Shown here one piece after another: positions 33,331-45,153 of a stretch of DNA of 64,000 nucleotides; position 1 is the first letter of the stretch; every line of letters begins with the position of its first letter. The position numbers were made by a program, and so were the translations under genes. Origin of the DNA: Phlegmacium glaucopus (taxonomy: Eukaryota; Basidiomycota; Agaricomycetes; Agaricales; Cortinariaceae). The stretch spans positions 473,672 to 537,671 of the forward strand of contig MU130363.1 of NCBI GenBank assembly GCA_015039465.1, written 5' to 3'. The notes under the pieces are model-generated. The model was not told the origin of the DNA and did not search any database. It saw only the letters and a program-made list of their open reading frames with translations.

Positions 33331-34145
33331 ATGGGTCGTCGACCTGCGCGTTGTTACCGTTATTGCAAGAACAAGCCGTTCCCCAAGTCCCGTTTCAACC
33401 GAGGTGTACCTGATCCTAAAGTTCGTCGGTCATCGTTTCGTTGTGCGACCGACTTCATGGCCTATTTTTTTAGATTAGGATATTCGATTTAGGACGTAAA
33501 CGCGCCAACGTTGACGAGTTTCCGTTTTGCTGCCACCTCGTGTCTGATGAATACGAGCAATTGTCGAGTGAAGCTTTGGAAGCTGCCAGGATTTGTGCAA
33601 ACAAGTATGTGACGAAGACAAGCGGGAAGGATTCGTTCCATTTGAGGGTTCGAGTGCATCCATTCCATGTTATTCGGATCAACAAGATGTTGAGTTGCGC
33701 TGGTGCGGATAGGTGAGCGGGATTATTTGTATATTGTTGAGATTGGGTATTGACCAATGATGATATTAGGTTGCAGACAGGTATGCGCGGAGCTTGGGGT
33801 AAACCTTATGGGACAGTTGCGCGTGTGAACATCGGCCAGATAATTCTTTCAATCCGATGCAAAGACGCCAATGCACCAGTTATAATGGAAGCTCTCCGTC
33901 GTGCGCGTTACAAGTTCCCTGGAAGACAGAAGATTATCGTTTCGAAGAAGTGGGGATTTACGAATGTGGACAAAGGCGATTATTTGAAGTTGAAGGAGGA
34001 TAAGAAGGTTTTGCAGTGCGTATATATTTATATCTTTGATCCTTGGACTAATTCTTTTTGTATTTATAGGGATGGAGCTTACGTGCAATTCATTCGCCCT
34101 AAAGGCCCACTTGAGAAGAACCTTCGGAACCAACTTCGTGCATAG
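33331..34145 (+). CDS. rpl10: 60S ribosomal protein L10 (uL16)
   Basis: Exons are 33331-33420, 33474-33712, 33770-34015 and 34070-34145, with introns of 53, 57 and 54 nt. The joined frame is 217 codons including the stop, which is full length for eukaryotic L10. It starts [20 protein letters not shown] and contains [14 protein letters not shown], the [20 protein letters not shown] motif and [20 protein letters not shown], the hallmark of the family; it ends LRNQLRA. The protein sits at the peptidyl-transferase side of the large ribosomal subunit and is loaded late during cytoplasmic 60S maturation. The gene is intact, GT-AG spliced, and only 242 bp upstream of the White Collar gene on the same strand. 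Confidence 0.96.
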
Positions 34146-34387
34146 TTTAGTTAGGTGGCGATAATGAAGATAGTTCGATATGATGCGAGCCGACTGGAAC
34201 GTGTGATAGTTACTGCCTCCATATTCACTACATCACCTTGAACTAGTGGGTGATGGATAGGGGAACGGAGGCAAAGATTGAAAAAAAGGAAAAGATTATT
34301 GTACACATTGTTTGATTATTACGAATTCGTTGTAATGAAATGGTACATAATTACAAATGCAAAGAGTAGTTGTTCGCGACCACCTCC

Positions 34388-37134
34388 ATGGAGCTGCAAA
34401 TTCCTCAGTTTATATATTCAGCGCCAACAGTTGCTCATGGTGGAGGTGCAGAAGTAGTTCCTCCAACGTGGTTTGCGAATAATGGTTATACATCGTACGT
34501 TTTGAGTCTCTGAATTTAACTTGTCTGTCCTTAACAATTTCCAGGTTGTATGAAGTTGACGACCAATTTCTGACCGAAGGAGGGGCACCTTTTGATTTCA
34601 ATTCGACAGAGGTGTCTTTTCCTGTCTCTGCTCCAGCACCAAAACCAGATCTATCCTTGTTCATCGCTCCTGCGGTATACGCCGCTTCAGGTTTTGACCT
34701 GCTCTCAATTCTTTCGAGAGTAGCTACTCGTCCCAATCCCCGCATCGTCCTTGGTCCTGTGGATCTTACTTGTTCATTCGTCGTAGTGGATCTCAGGCGC
34801 TATGACCATCCTATAGTATACTGCTCCCCATCTTTCTGTACTCTCACAGGCTACTCGGAGGCAGAAGTCATCGGAAAGAATTGTCGTTTCCTTCAAGCAC
34901 CAGGTGGCCAAGTCTCAAAAGGTGACATCAGACACTTCACCTCTCAAGATGCAGTCGCGCATCTAGCCAAAAGTCTAACCGCAGACAAGGAGTGTCAAAC
35001 AAGTATAGTCAATTACAAGAAAAATGGCGACGCTTTCATCAATTTGGTCACCGTTATACCCGTTCCTGGTGGTGTGGATGGCAATGTCGATGAACAAGGA
35101 GAGGTTGTTTTTCAGGTTGGGTTTCAAGTTGATCTTTCGAAGCAGCCGAACGCTATTTTGGAGAAATTGAGGGATGGGAGTTATGTTGTTGACTATGCAC
35201 ATCCTTCTACTCAGCAGCCGCAACAATCGAGACCAGCTGTTTCGCGTGAAAGAAAACCAAACTCTATTCCACCTGTTGTCGTTTCAAAGGAACTTAAACG
35301 GTTGCTCGTTGACCCTGCCTTATTACGTTCCTTGCCTATAACTACTTCTACGACTCTCCAGTCCTCTTCCTCGGTATCCCCCATTGAAGACCCTAGCATC
35401 ACCCAACTCTTACATTTACTTCTCCTGGAAGCTTCCCCTGATTTCATCCACGTCGTTTCTCTCAAAGGCAGTTTTCTCTACGTCGCGCCTAGCGTTAGAA
35501 GGGTTCTAGGTTACGAACCTGACGAAATGGTCGGTACTTGTATCGCCGACTATGCACATCCAGAAGATGTCGTGCCCTTGATGAGGGAATTGAAAGAGAG
35601 TAGTGCTACTGGACTTACGAGCGTACAACCCGCCGTTTCTCTTCCTGATCTTACAACATCCTATTCTGCCCCCTCCTTTCCCTCCTCGTCCGTCCCTCCA
35701 GGTTCTCCACGTTCCGTCGACCTCCTGTTCCGAGCAAAAACTAAAATGGGACGATATGTCTGGGTCGAATGTAGAGGGAGATTACATGTTGAGCCTGGGA
35801 AAGGAAGGAAAGCGATTATTTTGAGTGGGAGAGCGAGGGAGATGATAAATATGAAGTGGGAGGATGTTGATTTAGCTGGAGGGCTTGCTATGGCCATTAA
35901 GCTTCCTTCAAAACTGACGAAGACGGAGGACGATGAGGAAGGAGAAGGGGAAGAGGACAGGGGACGTTGGTGTTATCGAGACCAGGAGTTTTGGGGTATG
36001 CTTGGGGGTATGGATAAAGATAGCGCAAGGTTTTTATCGGTTGGCAAAGGTGTGCGAGATGTGTTGGGTTGGAGCGGTGAGGAGCTTTTAGGGAAAGGGC
36101 TGTGTGGTATCGTTGAAGGATCTAGTCAGGATGTGCTCGGGGAAAGAGTTGGGGAGTTGAGGAGATATCAGAGGGCTTATTATGCCCGTGGCGGTGGTGG
36201 CTCCTATGACAACTTGGTTGATCCCCGAGTTAGGAAAGTGCGATGCCGGTTGGCTACGAAGAGTGGTTCTGGAGTGGAGGTTTGGTTTATCCTTTATCGC
36301 GCTGATCCAGATTTAAGAGGTCAGATTGGATGTGTTCATGAGACGGGAGGGAAGGGAGTGTCGCCTGCTGCTCTTGTTTATCAAATTAGGAGGGTCGATG
36401 CTCAGGTCGTTAAATGTGGGCCTGGGATATTGGATGTATTGGCAACGTCCGCTCCTTCAGATCAAGATATGTTCGAAGAACTGGACATCTCACGCGGTTC
36501 AAGCTGGCAATACGAGTTACAACAGCTCCGGTTTGCGAATATTCGATTGAAGGAGGAGCTGAAGATGTTGGAAGTTGCTGAAGAGGTGGCTGAGGCTGAG
36601 GCTGTTGTCGGTAGACAGAGAGAGAGATATGCGGAGATGGGGGAGCAGCCCATGCAACAGTCGTCGATCCATCAACAGCAATATTCGTTGCCTATACCTC
36701 CACCTCCACTCTCGGTTTTGGTGTCACAACCTCAGATGCAGATGCAGACATCTGATCATTTGCTGGACCAACAGTATAACTTGAAACAGCGGCAGCAGTA
36801 TTTCCGGTTGTTGGATGACCAGATCCCTCCTGCGATGAGTTCGGTCAAAAGGTTGATGACTGAATCGGCGCGTACTAGTAACCTTGGGATGCGTCTACAG
36901 TCTCCGAGTCAACAACAGGCAACTCAGTGTTTACCGCAGACTCGGACAGATTGGCGTACGATTCCGCTTGTTCCATCTCCGTCTCATTTTCCTTCGTTGG
37001 CTTTTGTGCATCGTCACCAGCACCAGCACCAGCACCAGCACCAGCACCAACATCATCATAATTACTCGTCGGGACAAGGACAAGAACAGAGATATGGACT
37101 TAAGAGATCTTGGAATACTATGGAGTCTGCGTGA
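34388..37134 (+). CDS. wc-1: White Collar 1-type blue-light receptor
   Basis: Exon 1 is 34388-34494 and exon 2 is 34545-37134, with a 50-nt intron; 898 residues. A LOV domain (about residues 105-235) carries the flavin-binding motif GKNCRFLQAP with the photoactive Cys at about residue 149. Two more PAS domains follow: PAS-B at about 325-470 (EASPDFIHVVSLKGSFLYVA, LGYEPDEMVG) and PAS-C at about 510-675. A helical segment (LQQLRFANIRLKEELKMLE), Gln-rich stretches and a His-Gln tract end the protein. There is no C-terminal GATA zinc finger, as is usual for basidiomycete WC-1, where DNA binding is supplied by partner WC-2. Predicted role: nuclear photoreceptor and transcription regulator of light responses and fruiting. 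Intact. Confidence 0.95.
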
Positions 37135-37608
37135 TTTCATACAAACTACGACCACAACTACAACAAAAAAACACGCCCAGGCTTATCTTCACCTTCACCT
37201 TCCACTTGGCCCACCCCATCCCCCCCCACTAGCGCATATATATGGCTTGGCTTACATACACGATTTCTCTCCTTTTCTGTTTTCGCTGTGCTTTGGTTGT
37301 ATTCCTCTGAGGTCATCATCGTTTGCTTTCTCTCGCTCATTTGTACATTATCTATATAACCATAGTTCGTCGTAGATCCATACATGCTTTTCTTTCTTGG
37401 ACAACTACAAATACCGTATACAGTATACACGCTCGCATCTTTCATTGTTTTCGTTCTCCATCGTCGCTCTCTCTCATTTGTATATCATTTCAATTTACGA
37501 TTCGATCATACACGCTTTCTAGGACACTTGTAGCGCTCATACATGCTTTCTTGGACAATTGTATACATCGTCTGTTGGATTTGGGTTTGAAGTATTACAT
37601 GGAAGGAA
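37135..37608. terminator. convergent 3' intergenic region of wc-1 and the kinase gene
   Basis: 474 bp between two convergent stop codons, T/C-rich with repeated CATACATGCTTTCTTGGACA-type units (near 37380, 37505 and 37540). It must hold both polyadenylation sites; no AATAAA consensus stands out. Confidence 0.4.
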
Positions 37609-39282
37609 CTAAGGGAGTGGTTCTCGACTACTGGATAACCGATTCAAGTGGATGTATACATCAGTACCGAAACCATCCATCGATATAAGCCGTAAATCAC
37701 CCCCGAAATACCTGGCATACTAAAGACGGGAGTTAAACGGGTCAGGATAACAGGGAGGACAAACACTTACCAATCGAGATAAAGGCAATCCATACCCAAA
37801 ACCTGCCATCGGCGCCTTGAAATCACTCGCCTGAAAATTACTATCAATGCCCTGACTCTCCATTGTGGTATACATATAAGTCCAAATCAATGGAATAGCA
37901 CTCCTCGGAATCCCCCCACCCTCATCTGAGATCTTGATAGTAATATCTTCTTTCCCTTCGACAACCACGACTTTAATGGGTGGGAAATCTTCGTTCTCAG
38001 CTCCATGACGTTCGACGATGGCTCTTAGAGAGTTTTTTAACAGTTCGAAACAGATGTGAGAGAGGTGACCTGGGACGTAAGGGAATGTGAGGTTTTGAGG
38101 ACAAATGAGTTGGACGGGTGGGCCTTTGAACATTGCATAGTGTTCTTCGCAGACGAAACGGGCGTTTTCAATTGCTTCTTGGACTATGTCATGGACGTTC
38201 TGTGTGAGATGGATTACATTTGTTAAAAGGAGGGAGGAGGAGGAGGAAGAGGGAGAAGAACACACTGCTTTGGTACATATTATACCGACGTAGTCTTCAT
38301 GTGCTTGTTGTGTGTTGATAGCCACGTCTATGTAAACGATATATGATAATTGAAGTTGGCGACAACAATGAAGAACCCACGTTGACCGATAAGGAAACGG
38401 ATGCCAATGCGCGATAGGTAAAACCTATCCAACCAAGCTTGTATGTCTAATCCTATATGACGTGCATTCTGACTGCGTTTCCACTCCAAGACACCTTGAG
38501 CTACGGTCGTTACTGTTGGATCGTGGCGGCTCTTGATGTGTTCTAACATTTTTGTGAATCGTTTATTGTAGTCTTGTACTTCGGGTGGCCAATGGACGCC
38601 GTTGGTGTTGGCGTAGTATCTATAAGGAAGGTAGTTGAGCCAAAATGTAAAACAACAAGAGAAAAGGAGGACCTTCGTTCCATGGGTACTCGTAGTTTTA
38701 GTTTGTTGAAGCCATTACTGTTAGCATTATTTGGATCGACAAAACGGGATTGTGAAGGATTGGGTTTTGATTCAGGGAAAGTGATGTCATCTGAACGGGA
38801 TGCCATGAGAGCTTGACGGATATTGGGTGGTAAGACGATGGGAGGGAAAGTGATAAGTTCCTGTTGAAGGGGATGGTGAATTAAGTGAAAAGTCGGAGAG
38901 AACGGGCTTGCCTGGAATGATTGGGCATACCAGTTCTTGACTTTATTGATGGATGGCATAGCGCTCAAATTATGAGGTAGTTCGTCTAGTTCCTTTACTC
39001 GATGGGCGAGACGGACAGGTAGCTCCTCTGTAGAAATGAATTTGCGTATAATAAGGAAGGGAGGAAGTAACTTTACCTGACAAGAACTGGCTTGCTTTGA
39101 GGAGAGTTCCTTGACTTGGGTTTTGTCCGAACAATACCATTTGCTGTAAGGAGACTAGTTCTGAAGTCAGTACCAACACACACACAGAGAGAGGGGTGGA
39201 GCTGACCGCCTGTTTGAGGGAAAGAGGCGAAATGGTGGATCTTATCCCATAGTGCAGGAGATATGCGAAACCCTGCTGACAT
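37609..39282 (-). CDS. mitochondrial protein kinase, pyruvate/branched-chain ketoacid dehydrogenase kinase family
   Basis: Eight minus-strand exons: 39282-39207, 39154-39077, 39027-38912, 38860-38673, 38619-38381, 38327-38266, 38199-37771 and 37719-37609. They join to 433 codons without a break. The N-terminal helical domain has [19 protein letters not shown] and [17 protein letters not shown]; the C-terminal GHKL ATPase domain has the N-box [12 protein letters not shown], the G1 box DEGGGIP and the G2 box [20 protein letters not shown]. Family members phosphorylate the E1alpha subunit of mitochondrial 2-oxoacid dehydrogenases and shut them off. Intron 3 is of GC-AG type (CAG/GCAAGC...CAACAG). 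Pyruvate versus branched-chain specificity cannot be decided. Divergent from the SKT5-like gene. Confidence 0.93.
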
Positions 39283-39903
39283 GGTTGTATGTAACAAAGA
39301 AAGCTCACGTGTTAGTTCTTGGCAGCAGTGGAGATATCCTCTGCTCCGCTAGACCTTTCTTTACACGATGTCGAAAGCACTTTTGATAGACCGTCATGGG
39401 AGATCATTGTCCTTCTACACCCACTGCTGGTGCCAGGTAGAAGAAAAACCCATTTATAGACACTTTTGACATTTTTACCTAAAATTACACTGAAATTATT
39501 TGTTTATAAAAGGAAATTATTGGCCTAAACGTCAAGACCGATGAATTTGCTTACATAAGGACGCTGGATGTCGGCCATAACAACATTCAAAGGGGCATCT
39601 GAATTCCGGACCAGGGGTTGGTTAGTTAGTCCGGCCGCAGGCTTGGACCCCTGATTTTTCATCCGAATTTGATCATTATTTTAATAAATATGAGCTCTAA
39701 CATACTGTAAATAACTATAATACATAATTCCTACTATGTTGTCAGTGGTATGGATGTGTTGGAATGGTTTTGTGAAATGTGATGGCTGAATTGATGTGCC
39801 ATCATATACGTAATATTTAAATAATTATGTAGACACCAGGTATTTTTTTGTGCCCCCTTGACAACATTTGTAAATAAATTAATCCTTGAAACGAACGTTG
39901 ATC
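39283..39903. promoter_or_regulatory. shared divergent promoter of the kinase and SKT5-like genes
   Basis: 621 bp between the two start codons. Nearly half is taken by the MITE 39588-39860. Removing the MITE and one duplicated octamer leaves about 340 bp of original spacer. No TATA box is placed convincingly. Confidence 0.55.
39588..39860. mobile_element. hAT-like MITE, 8-bp TSD ACAACATT
   Basis: CAAAGGGGCATCTGAATTCC to TTGTGCCCCCTTG, flanked by ACAACATT at 39580-39587 and 39861-39868. It is the reverse complement of the 27780-28176 copy with about 120 bp of internal sequence lost. It ends 43 bp before the SKT5-like ATG, so it lies in the core promoter or 5' UTR. Confidence 0.9.
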
Positions 39904-42293
39904 ATGTCGACTGTGCCCCCTGTACCTCCACGTCCTTATGAGACGGCTTCTCCTCCTCCTCCTCCTCCTCCTCCTCCTCCCTTACCACCTTTACCACCCA
40001 ATATCCTTGAGAGTTATTCTCTACCTCACTTTGACAATCCACTCATAGCTCCAAAGCCACATAACCCTGCTAATGTAAGTAAGATCATTATGAACTGAAC
40101 TACAGATCACTGATCTGCTCAGATGGCTCAAACACTCGATGATCAGTTACCATCTCGCAATCCTTGGCCATCCCACCGATCTATGGCAAATCTTACATTT
40201 CAATCTAAACCTCTTTCCCCTCAACCCTCTCTTCCTTCCTTAACCGCTCCACTCCCAAACCTTGCTCAGCTTCAATCCGCAGCCAGCATCATCCAATCAC
40301 CTACCCACGATCCAGCTCTCAAAGTAGCTTGGTGTCGGGACGTCTTCTTCCTCATTGATCTGGCTCAACAGAATACCGTCCCAGGTGCAGATCCACCCGT
40401 TGGTCCCGCCATCATCACCGATCCTCTACTTTCCCGCCTAGCTCAAATCGCCGTTCCACTCCTCTTGCAATTATCTCAATCTCATAACCCAGCTCAAGGC
40501 AAGATTCCACCTTTCATAGCCGAAGCGATCTCCATACGAGCTACATTGGCCGCTACCGGAGCTTTCCCAGATTTTGTCAAACATAATCCGCGTAGTGCAT
40601 TTCGTGATTTCGAAACGGCTGCTAGAGGAGGGTTTCCTGCTGCCTGGTTCAAACTAGGACGAGATTATGAGAATTTCAACGATCACGTACACGCCAGAGA
40701 TTGCTTCGAGCGCGGTGTTAGACTTAATGTCGAGAGTTGTCTCTATGTGCGTCATTATATTTCCATTTCATCCTTTCCGCCTAAATATACATACCCCTAG
40801 CGAATGGGAATGGCTCATCTTCTCGGACAACTATCTCTCCAACCAGATCCAACTGTAGCTCTCCCCCTCCTCCACCGCGCGGCAACACTGGCAACTCTCC
40901 AAGTCCCCCAACCAGCATATGTATACGCCCTGCTCCTCCTCTCCGAATTCACTCAAATAACGGTCCCACTAACCCTCTTTGCACCTCTCATCCCACCTTC
41001 CTCATCCCCAACCTTAGAAGCTCGTAAACATCTAGAAAGAGCCGCATTCCTCCACTTTCCAGCGGCTCAATATAAACTAGGTCATGCCTATGAATTTGCC
41101 GAACCTCCCTTTCCTTTTGATCCCCTCTTGAGCGTTCAATATTATTCCCTGGCTAGTGAAAAGGGAGAAGCGGAAGCGGATATGGCTCTGAGTAAATGGT
41201 TTTTATGTGGTAGTGGCGGTGCTGCTGGCGGTGGCGGCCCTGGCGGTGCGGGTGCGGGTGCGTTTGAGAAGGATGAAGCGTTGGCATTGACCTTTGCCGA
41301 TAAAGCTGCTAGGAAAGGTTTACCGAGCGCAGAATTTGCTATGGGTTATTATGCTGAAGTTGGTGTTGGTCGTCCTAAAGATATAAAAGCGGCTTTAGGA
41401 TGGTATCAATTGGTTCGTTTCCCTTTCACTCCCCCACCCTCATTCCTTTCGTTCATCTCATTTGTCAGGCTCACGAACACGGTAACCCGGATGCGACAAT
41501 GCGACTCTCAGCCTTATCAGCCCCATCAGGTCAATCCCTCTCCCGTCAAGAACACGATACAATCACAGAAACCAAACTTGTAAGAAAACGTACATTAGCA
41601 GCTCAAAGGTCCGAAAATCAGCCTCAAAGTCCTCCTTGGGATGGTAAAACGTTTCCTACGATGGGAGAGGCCCAAGCTGCTGCTCCTACTATTAGAGATG
41701 GTAGGGTGGTCGTTGATGGGATTAGAAAGAATTCGTTAGCTCCACCCAGATATGATCCTCCTCCGTCGACGAGTCAATCTGCCCCTCCTATGGACGGGAG
41801 CCCACCACGTCCATATCTAAAACGATACACCTTAAGCGACACCACCTCTCCCTCTCCTCCTCCTGGTCCCAACAGCAGCAATAATCCAAACCGATTTACA
41901 ACTTCAATAGCTCCATCAGGCGGTAGACCACCGAGTCCAGGTCGCAGATTACGCAAAGGAAATGAACACAATAATTCATCTGCGAGTATAGCTAGCAATA
42001 ATACTTCTTCGGGATCGGGGTATGGATTATATGGTGGTGGTGTCGGGAGATCCCCAAGTCCAGGAAGGAACACCCGACTCAGATTGAATTTAGACGATAT
42101 AGGTCCCGTACCTACACTTCCAACTGCTTCCAGTTCAAATCCCCACGGTGCTAGAGCCGGTTCTGGCGACAATTTTGGTGGTGGTACTCCTATGCTAACG
42201 GCAACCCCAGGAACGGGTAAATACCCAGCTACGTTCGCAGAGATGGGTATTCATGGAGCTAAAGCTGACGAAAAGGAATGTACTATCATGTGA
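39904..42293 (+). CDS. SKT5/Chs4-type chitin synthase III activator, Sel1 repeats, CaaX box
   Basis: Exons 39904-40074, 40123-40746, 40801-41412 and 41469-42293 join to 744 codons. The N-terminus holds a Pro run; residues about 170-460 carry Sel1-like repeats (GFPAAWFKLGRDYENFNDHV, AAFLHFPAAQYKLGHAYEFA, KGLPSAEFAMGYYAEVGVGR). The C-terminal third is Ser/Pro/Gly-rich, with KRYTLSD and RPPSPGRRLRKG motifs. It ends CTIM, a CaaX prenylation box as in yeast Chs4/Skt5. The family tethers and activates chitin synthase III at septa and growth tips. A Gly/Ala-rich insert (about residues 405-420) is unusual. The in-frame TTG upstream at 39886 was rejected as a start. Intact. Confidence 0.93.
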
Positions 42294-42949
42294 TTTTTTA
42301 AAACAACCCCAGGTTCATATATACCTACATACTTACCCTCCGTACGCATACTACTTACTGATAAGGCTTAGTCCAAAATTTAATTGGGAAGAAGCCCCGG
42401 CCCGTGGCGATATGGCATTTGACAATATCATGAGAAAAACACTGAATCTACAACAGGTGTCAGCTCATAACAAAGCCTTCCTAGCCTCCTCACTGAAGGA
42501 CGCATTGTCACACAAAAGGTGCGCATTCTGTATCCCCATTATCCAACACTGGGCTAACAGTCGTTGACGTTGAAGACGTGGTCCCTCCTCTAACAATGTG
42601 TTAGCAGCGGCTACGGCTCTCAGTAGGAGGCCGCTGCTAGTGTCTCCCCTCGTGAAGCATTATAATTGTAGAAGTCCACGTAGAGGTTGATGTAGACACA
42701 GGAGTGAGATTCATCGGCCCAACGGCGCTCATGGAGAAGATTTCCCATTCTTCTTCAAAAACGGACTAGGTAACTTCTCTTCATCGTCAAAATCATATTC
42801 TGGACTGTACGGTGATGACCTTGAAAAATACGTTCAACCGGCATCGTAGTATCTGGAGGTTTGAATGGCTCTTTGAAGGATGTATGAGGAAGTGCTTTAG
42901 ACTGCGCAGACGATGTCGTCGTTGGAAAAATGGGTTCAAAGGTTGATAT
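42294..42949. other. no recognisable gene
   Basis: Short frames only; an imperfect hairpin AGCAGCGGC...GCCGCTGCTAG lies at 42603-42640. The minus-strand ORF 43066-42755 overlaps the pseudogene to the right and is probably a shadow. Confidence 0.4.
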
Positions 42950-45153
42950 GGGGAGAGTACCGGATGTGTTGAAGCGCGGATGGAAGGTCGACGCATTCAT
43001 CGGGTAGGAGGAGCGGTGGCGCCAACTTGCGACGCAGTGGTTGTCGACAACCAGATGGGACGACAAGGATTCCGATGGCTCCTTGTTTTTCTGGAACTCA
43101 GACTAGGAGGCGGACTATCGGCTTCCTCCTCGTCGTCCTGGCGTTCTCTAGATGGCAATCCTTCAAGAACCCTCGAAGTCGAAGATCTTGGCGAAATTTG
43201 ACCCAACTTCAGGTGAGTACTGGGGAATATTTATTCGTTTCGCTTGAGATGGTATTGCGAGGGTTCCTCCTGTTGGCGTCAAAATAAGACCTTTCATAGA
43301 TGTCTATTTCAGGCAGGAGTGATAGTTATACCAATCGACTACATAGCGGATGGCATGAAATTGATGTAGGCGGGTCGGCTCTCGAGGGAAGATATCATCA
43401 TGGTAGACATTGGTTTTGGTGTTGGTTACGATGGACATTTGCCACGTAGGTGCCATCCAAATGCAGTGGCAGTACCAGCTAGTACCAGACGTTCTGGGTA
43501 ATGACCCTGTAATGAAGGATAATTCTAATCAGAAACCCCCTTTCCGCCAGAAACCCCGGGTTTCTTCTGCATTTGGTAGAAACCCTCCCTCCATCAACTG
43601 ATGGGCTTCTTTGTAGAAACCCTATGTCGGAGATGAATACAGAGGTGCCAGGAAAGTGCCATCCACCAGTGCCGGTCTGCCCTTACAGGTCACATGACCC
43701 AATAGTTGTCAAAGGTCGTTACAATATTATTATAAGTTATTAAGTACATCATGGGCCAATCGCAAGGTAGTTATCTTATTTACTAGCCTATAATTGTTAT
43801 ATAAGATATAATATATGATGACTAAAAACTAAGTACGAAAAAAGAAGAAATACCTCCCTTGCACAAGATTTGAGAAGCGAGGGAGGGGTTTGGGATAGGA
43901 GTCTTTCTCGTTGTCCTTCATCCAAAGAGGAAACAAAAAACAAAAGCCCCTCCAGCTTGCATGTCGTTAAGGGAGGGGGCTATGGGGCTGGGGCTCGTTG
44001 TTGTTGAGGGCTTGCCTTCACTTGGTCATTGTAGGCATCAGTGCATATGTCGAGGGGTCAATTCATAGACTACTATTATACTCAGTAAAATAAACAATAA
44101 CGAAAGAAACAAGCTCGGGTGGCGATGCCTCCTGAGCCTCAGTCATCGTTGGGCCAGCACGTGACATGGTCGGACCTCAAATATTTTGAGCACCGGCTAT
44201 CAGTAACAACCCGGGTTTCTATGCAAGCACTTTGGAAACCCCGGGGTGATCCCGAGAAAGGGGGGTTTCTGGATAGAATTATCCTGTAATGAATGATGAC
44301 CCATCATTTTCGATGTCCCACGGTGAATTACCGATAGGGACGAGATACTCAAAACGAACAGCGCTTTCAACGTTGACCCCCATCTTCATCGTGTTTATGT
44401 CTTTACCTAAGAAGCGCAAAATCTCTGGTCTCGATGGTAAGGAATTGGCTACGCCTCTCTTCGTAGCTTCAGGGCCACCATTACCTGCGAAGAGTCGGAG
44501 GAGGGAGACCCGAATGAACCTTTGGACGTCGGGCAGCTCGATGCGGTGCTCTCTCAGTTGATGTTGAGGCTTTCTGGGCCTCAGGTATGACTCGATTTAA
44601 GAAAAGGCCCTTCCGTTAGCTCACTTCCTGCAGTCTCTTACCTTTTCCAGTGCGGACGATGACGAGTTGGCCAAATTAGATATCACGCGCATTGGTCTTC
44701 TTCAACCGAAACCTGATTTCGAAAAAGCTCTCGCAGCGACTACTTCCCTCTTCGTTCCTCAGGCGATATGTGAGATGTACCCTTGTGGAAAATATCTCCA
44801 GTAAGCAAATTCTATCAGATTCTACATGCTTTTCGTGCTAAATTTTTCTCAGGAAGAAGGTCATCCGGGGTGCTCTGACCAACGGACGTCAATGGATCTT
44901 CCTTATTTTGAACATCAACGACAACTTCGTTGGAGCTTAGTACAAGCAGTCCGTGGTTATTAGCTTTACGTCAACAAATATGCCCAACGGGTCAGCGAGC
45001 GTTGATCTCTCCGTTATGGCCTAACTTCATCGCCGCTACTTTGTTGTACTGGGTGAGTTCGATTCTAATGTTCATGGTCAAATTTTAAACCAGCTGGGAT
45101 GCTAGATTAATAACAGCTTTGCGGACCTTGGAGGTGATGATTGGCTGGTCTAG
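42950..45153 (+). pseudogene. hypothetical Agaricomycete multicopy protein, split by a 770-bp element
   Basis: Segments in order: about 42970-43215 with a stop inside LGEI*PNF; 43320-43515 with VDIGFGVGYDGHLPRR, then QYQLVPDVLGNDPV; after the element, MNDDPSFSMSHGELPIGTRY and SKRTALSTLTPIFIV (44289-44395); LDGKELATPLFVASGPPLPA (to 44490); a frame change into EEGDPNEPLDVGQLDAVLSQ; DELAKLDITRIGLLQPKPDF and FVPQAICEMYPCGKYLQ (44660-44800); KVIRGALTNGRQWIFLILNI (44855-44930), a TAG in VGA*YKQSV, and SFADLGGDDWLV before the stop at 45151. I recognise the family only as an unnamed expanded group; function unknown. Several stops and the insertion make it dead. Confidence 0.72.
43516..44285. mobile_element. 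TIR element in a coding region, TSD GTAATGA
   Basis: Ends AGGATAATTCTAATCAGAAA and its complement TTTCTGGATAGAATTATCCT, with GTAATGA at 43509-43515 and 44286-44292. Inside the ends, further inverted pairs occur (CCCCGGGTTTC near 43555 and CAACCCGGGTTTC near 44209). No transposase ORF. The host frame reads continuously across the empty site. The 7-bp match (8 bp with one shifted base) leaves the superfamily open; hAT-like is possible. Confidence 0.82.

Noticed and set aside
39886..39903. Upstream in-frame TTG as start of the SKT5-like protein
   Set aside because: The ATG at 39904 lies closest to the conserved Pro-rich start, and non-ATG initiation needs positive evidence.
42755..43206. Minus-strand ORFs of 60-103 codons
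   Set aside because: The plus strand here belongs to a recognisable pseudogene continuing to 45153; the minus frames show no motif.
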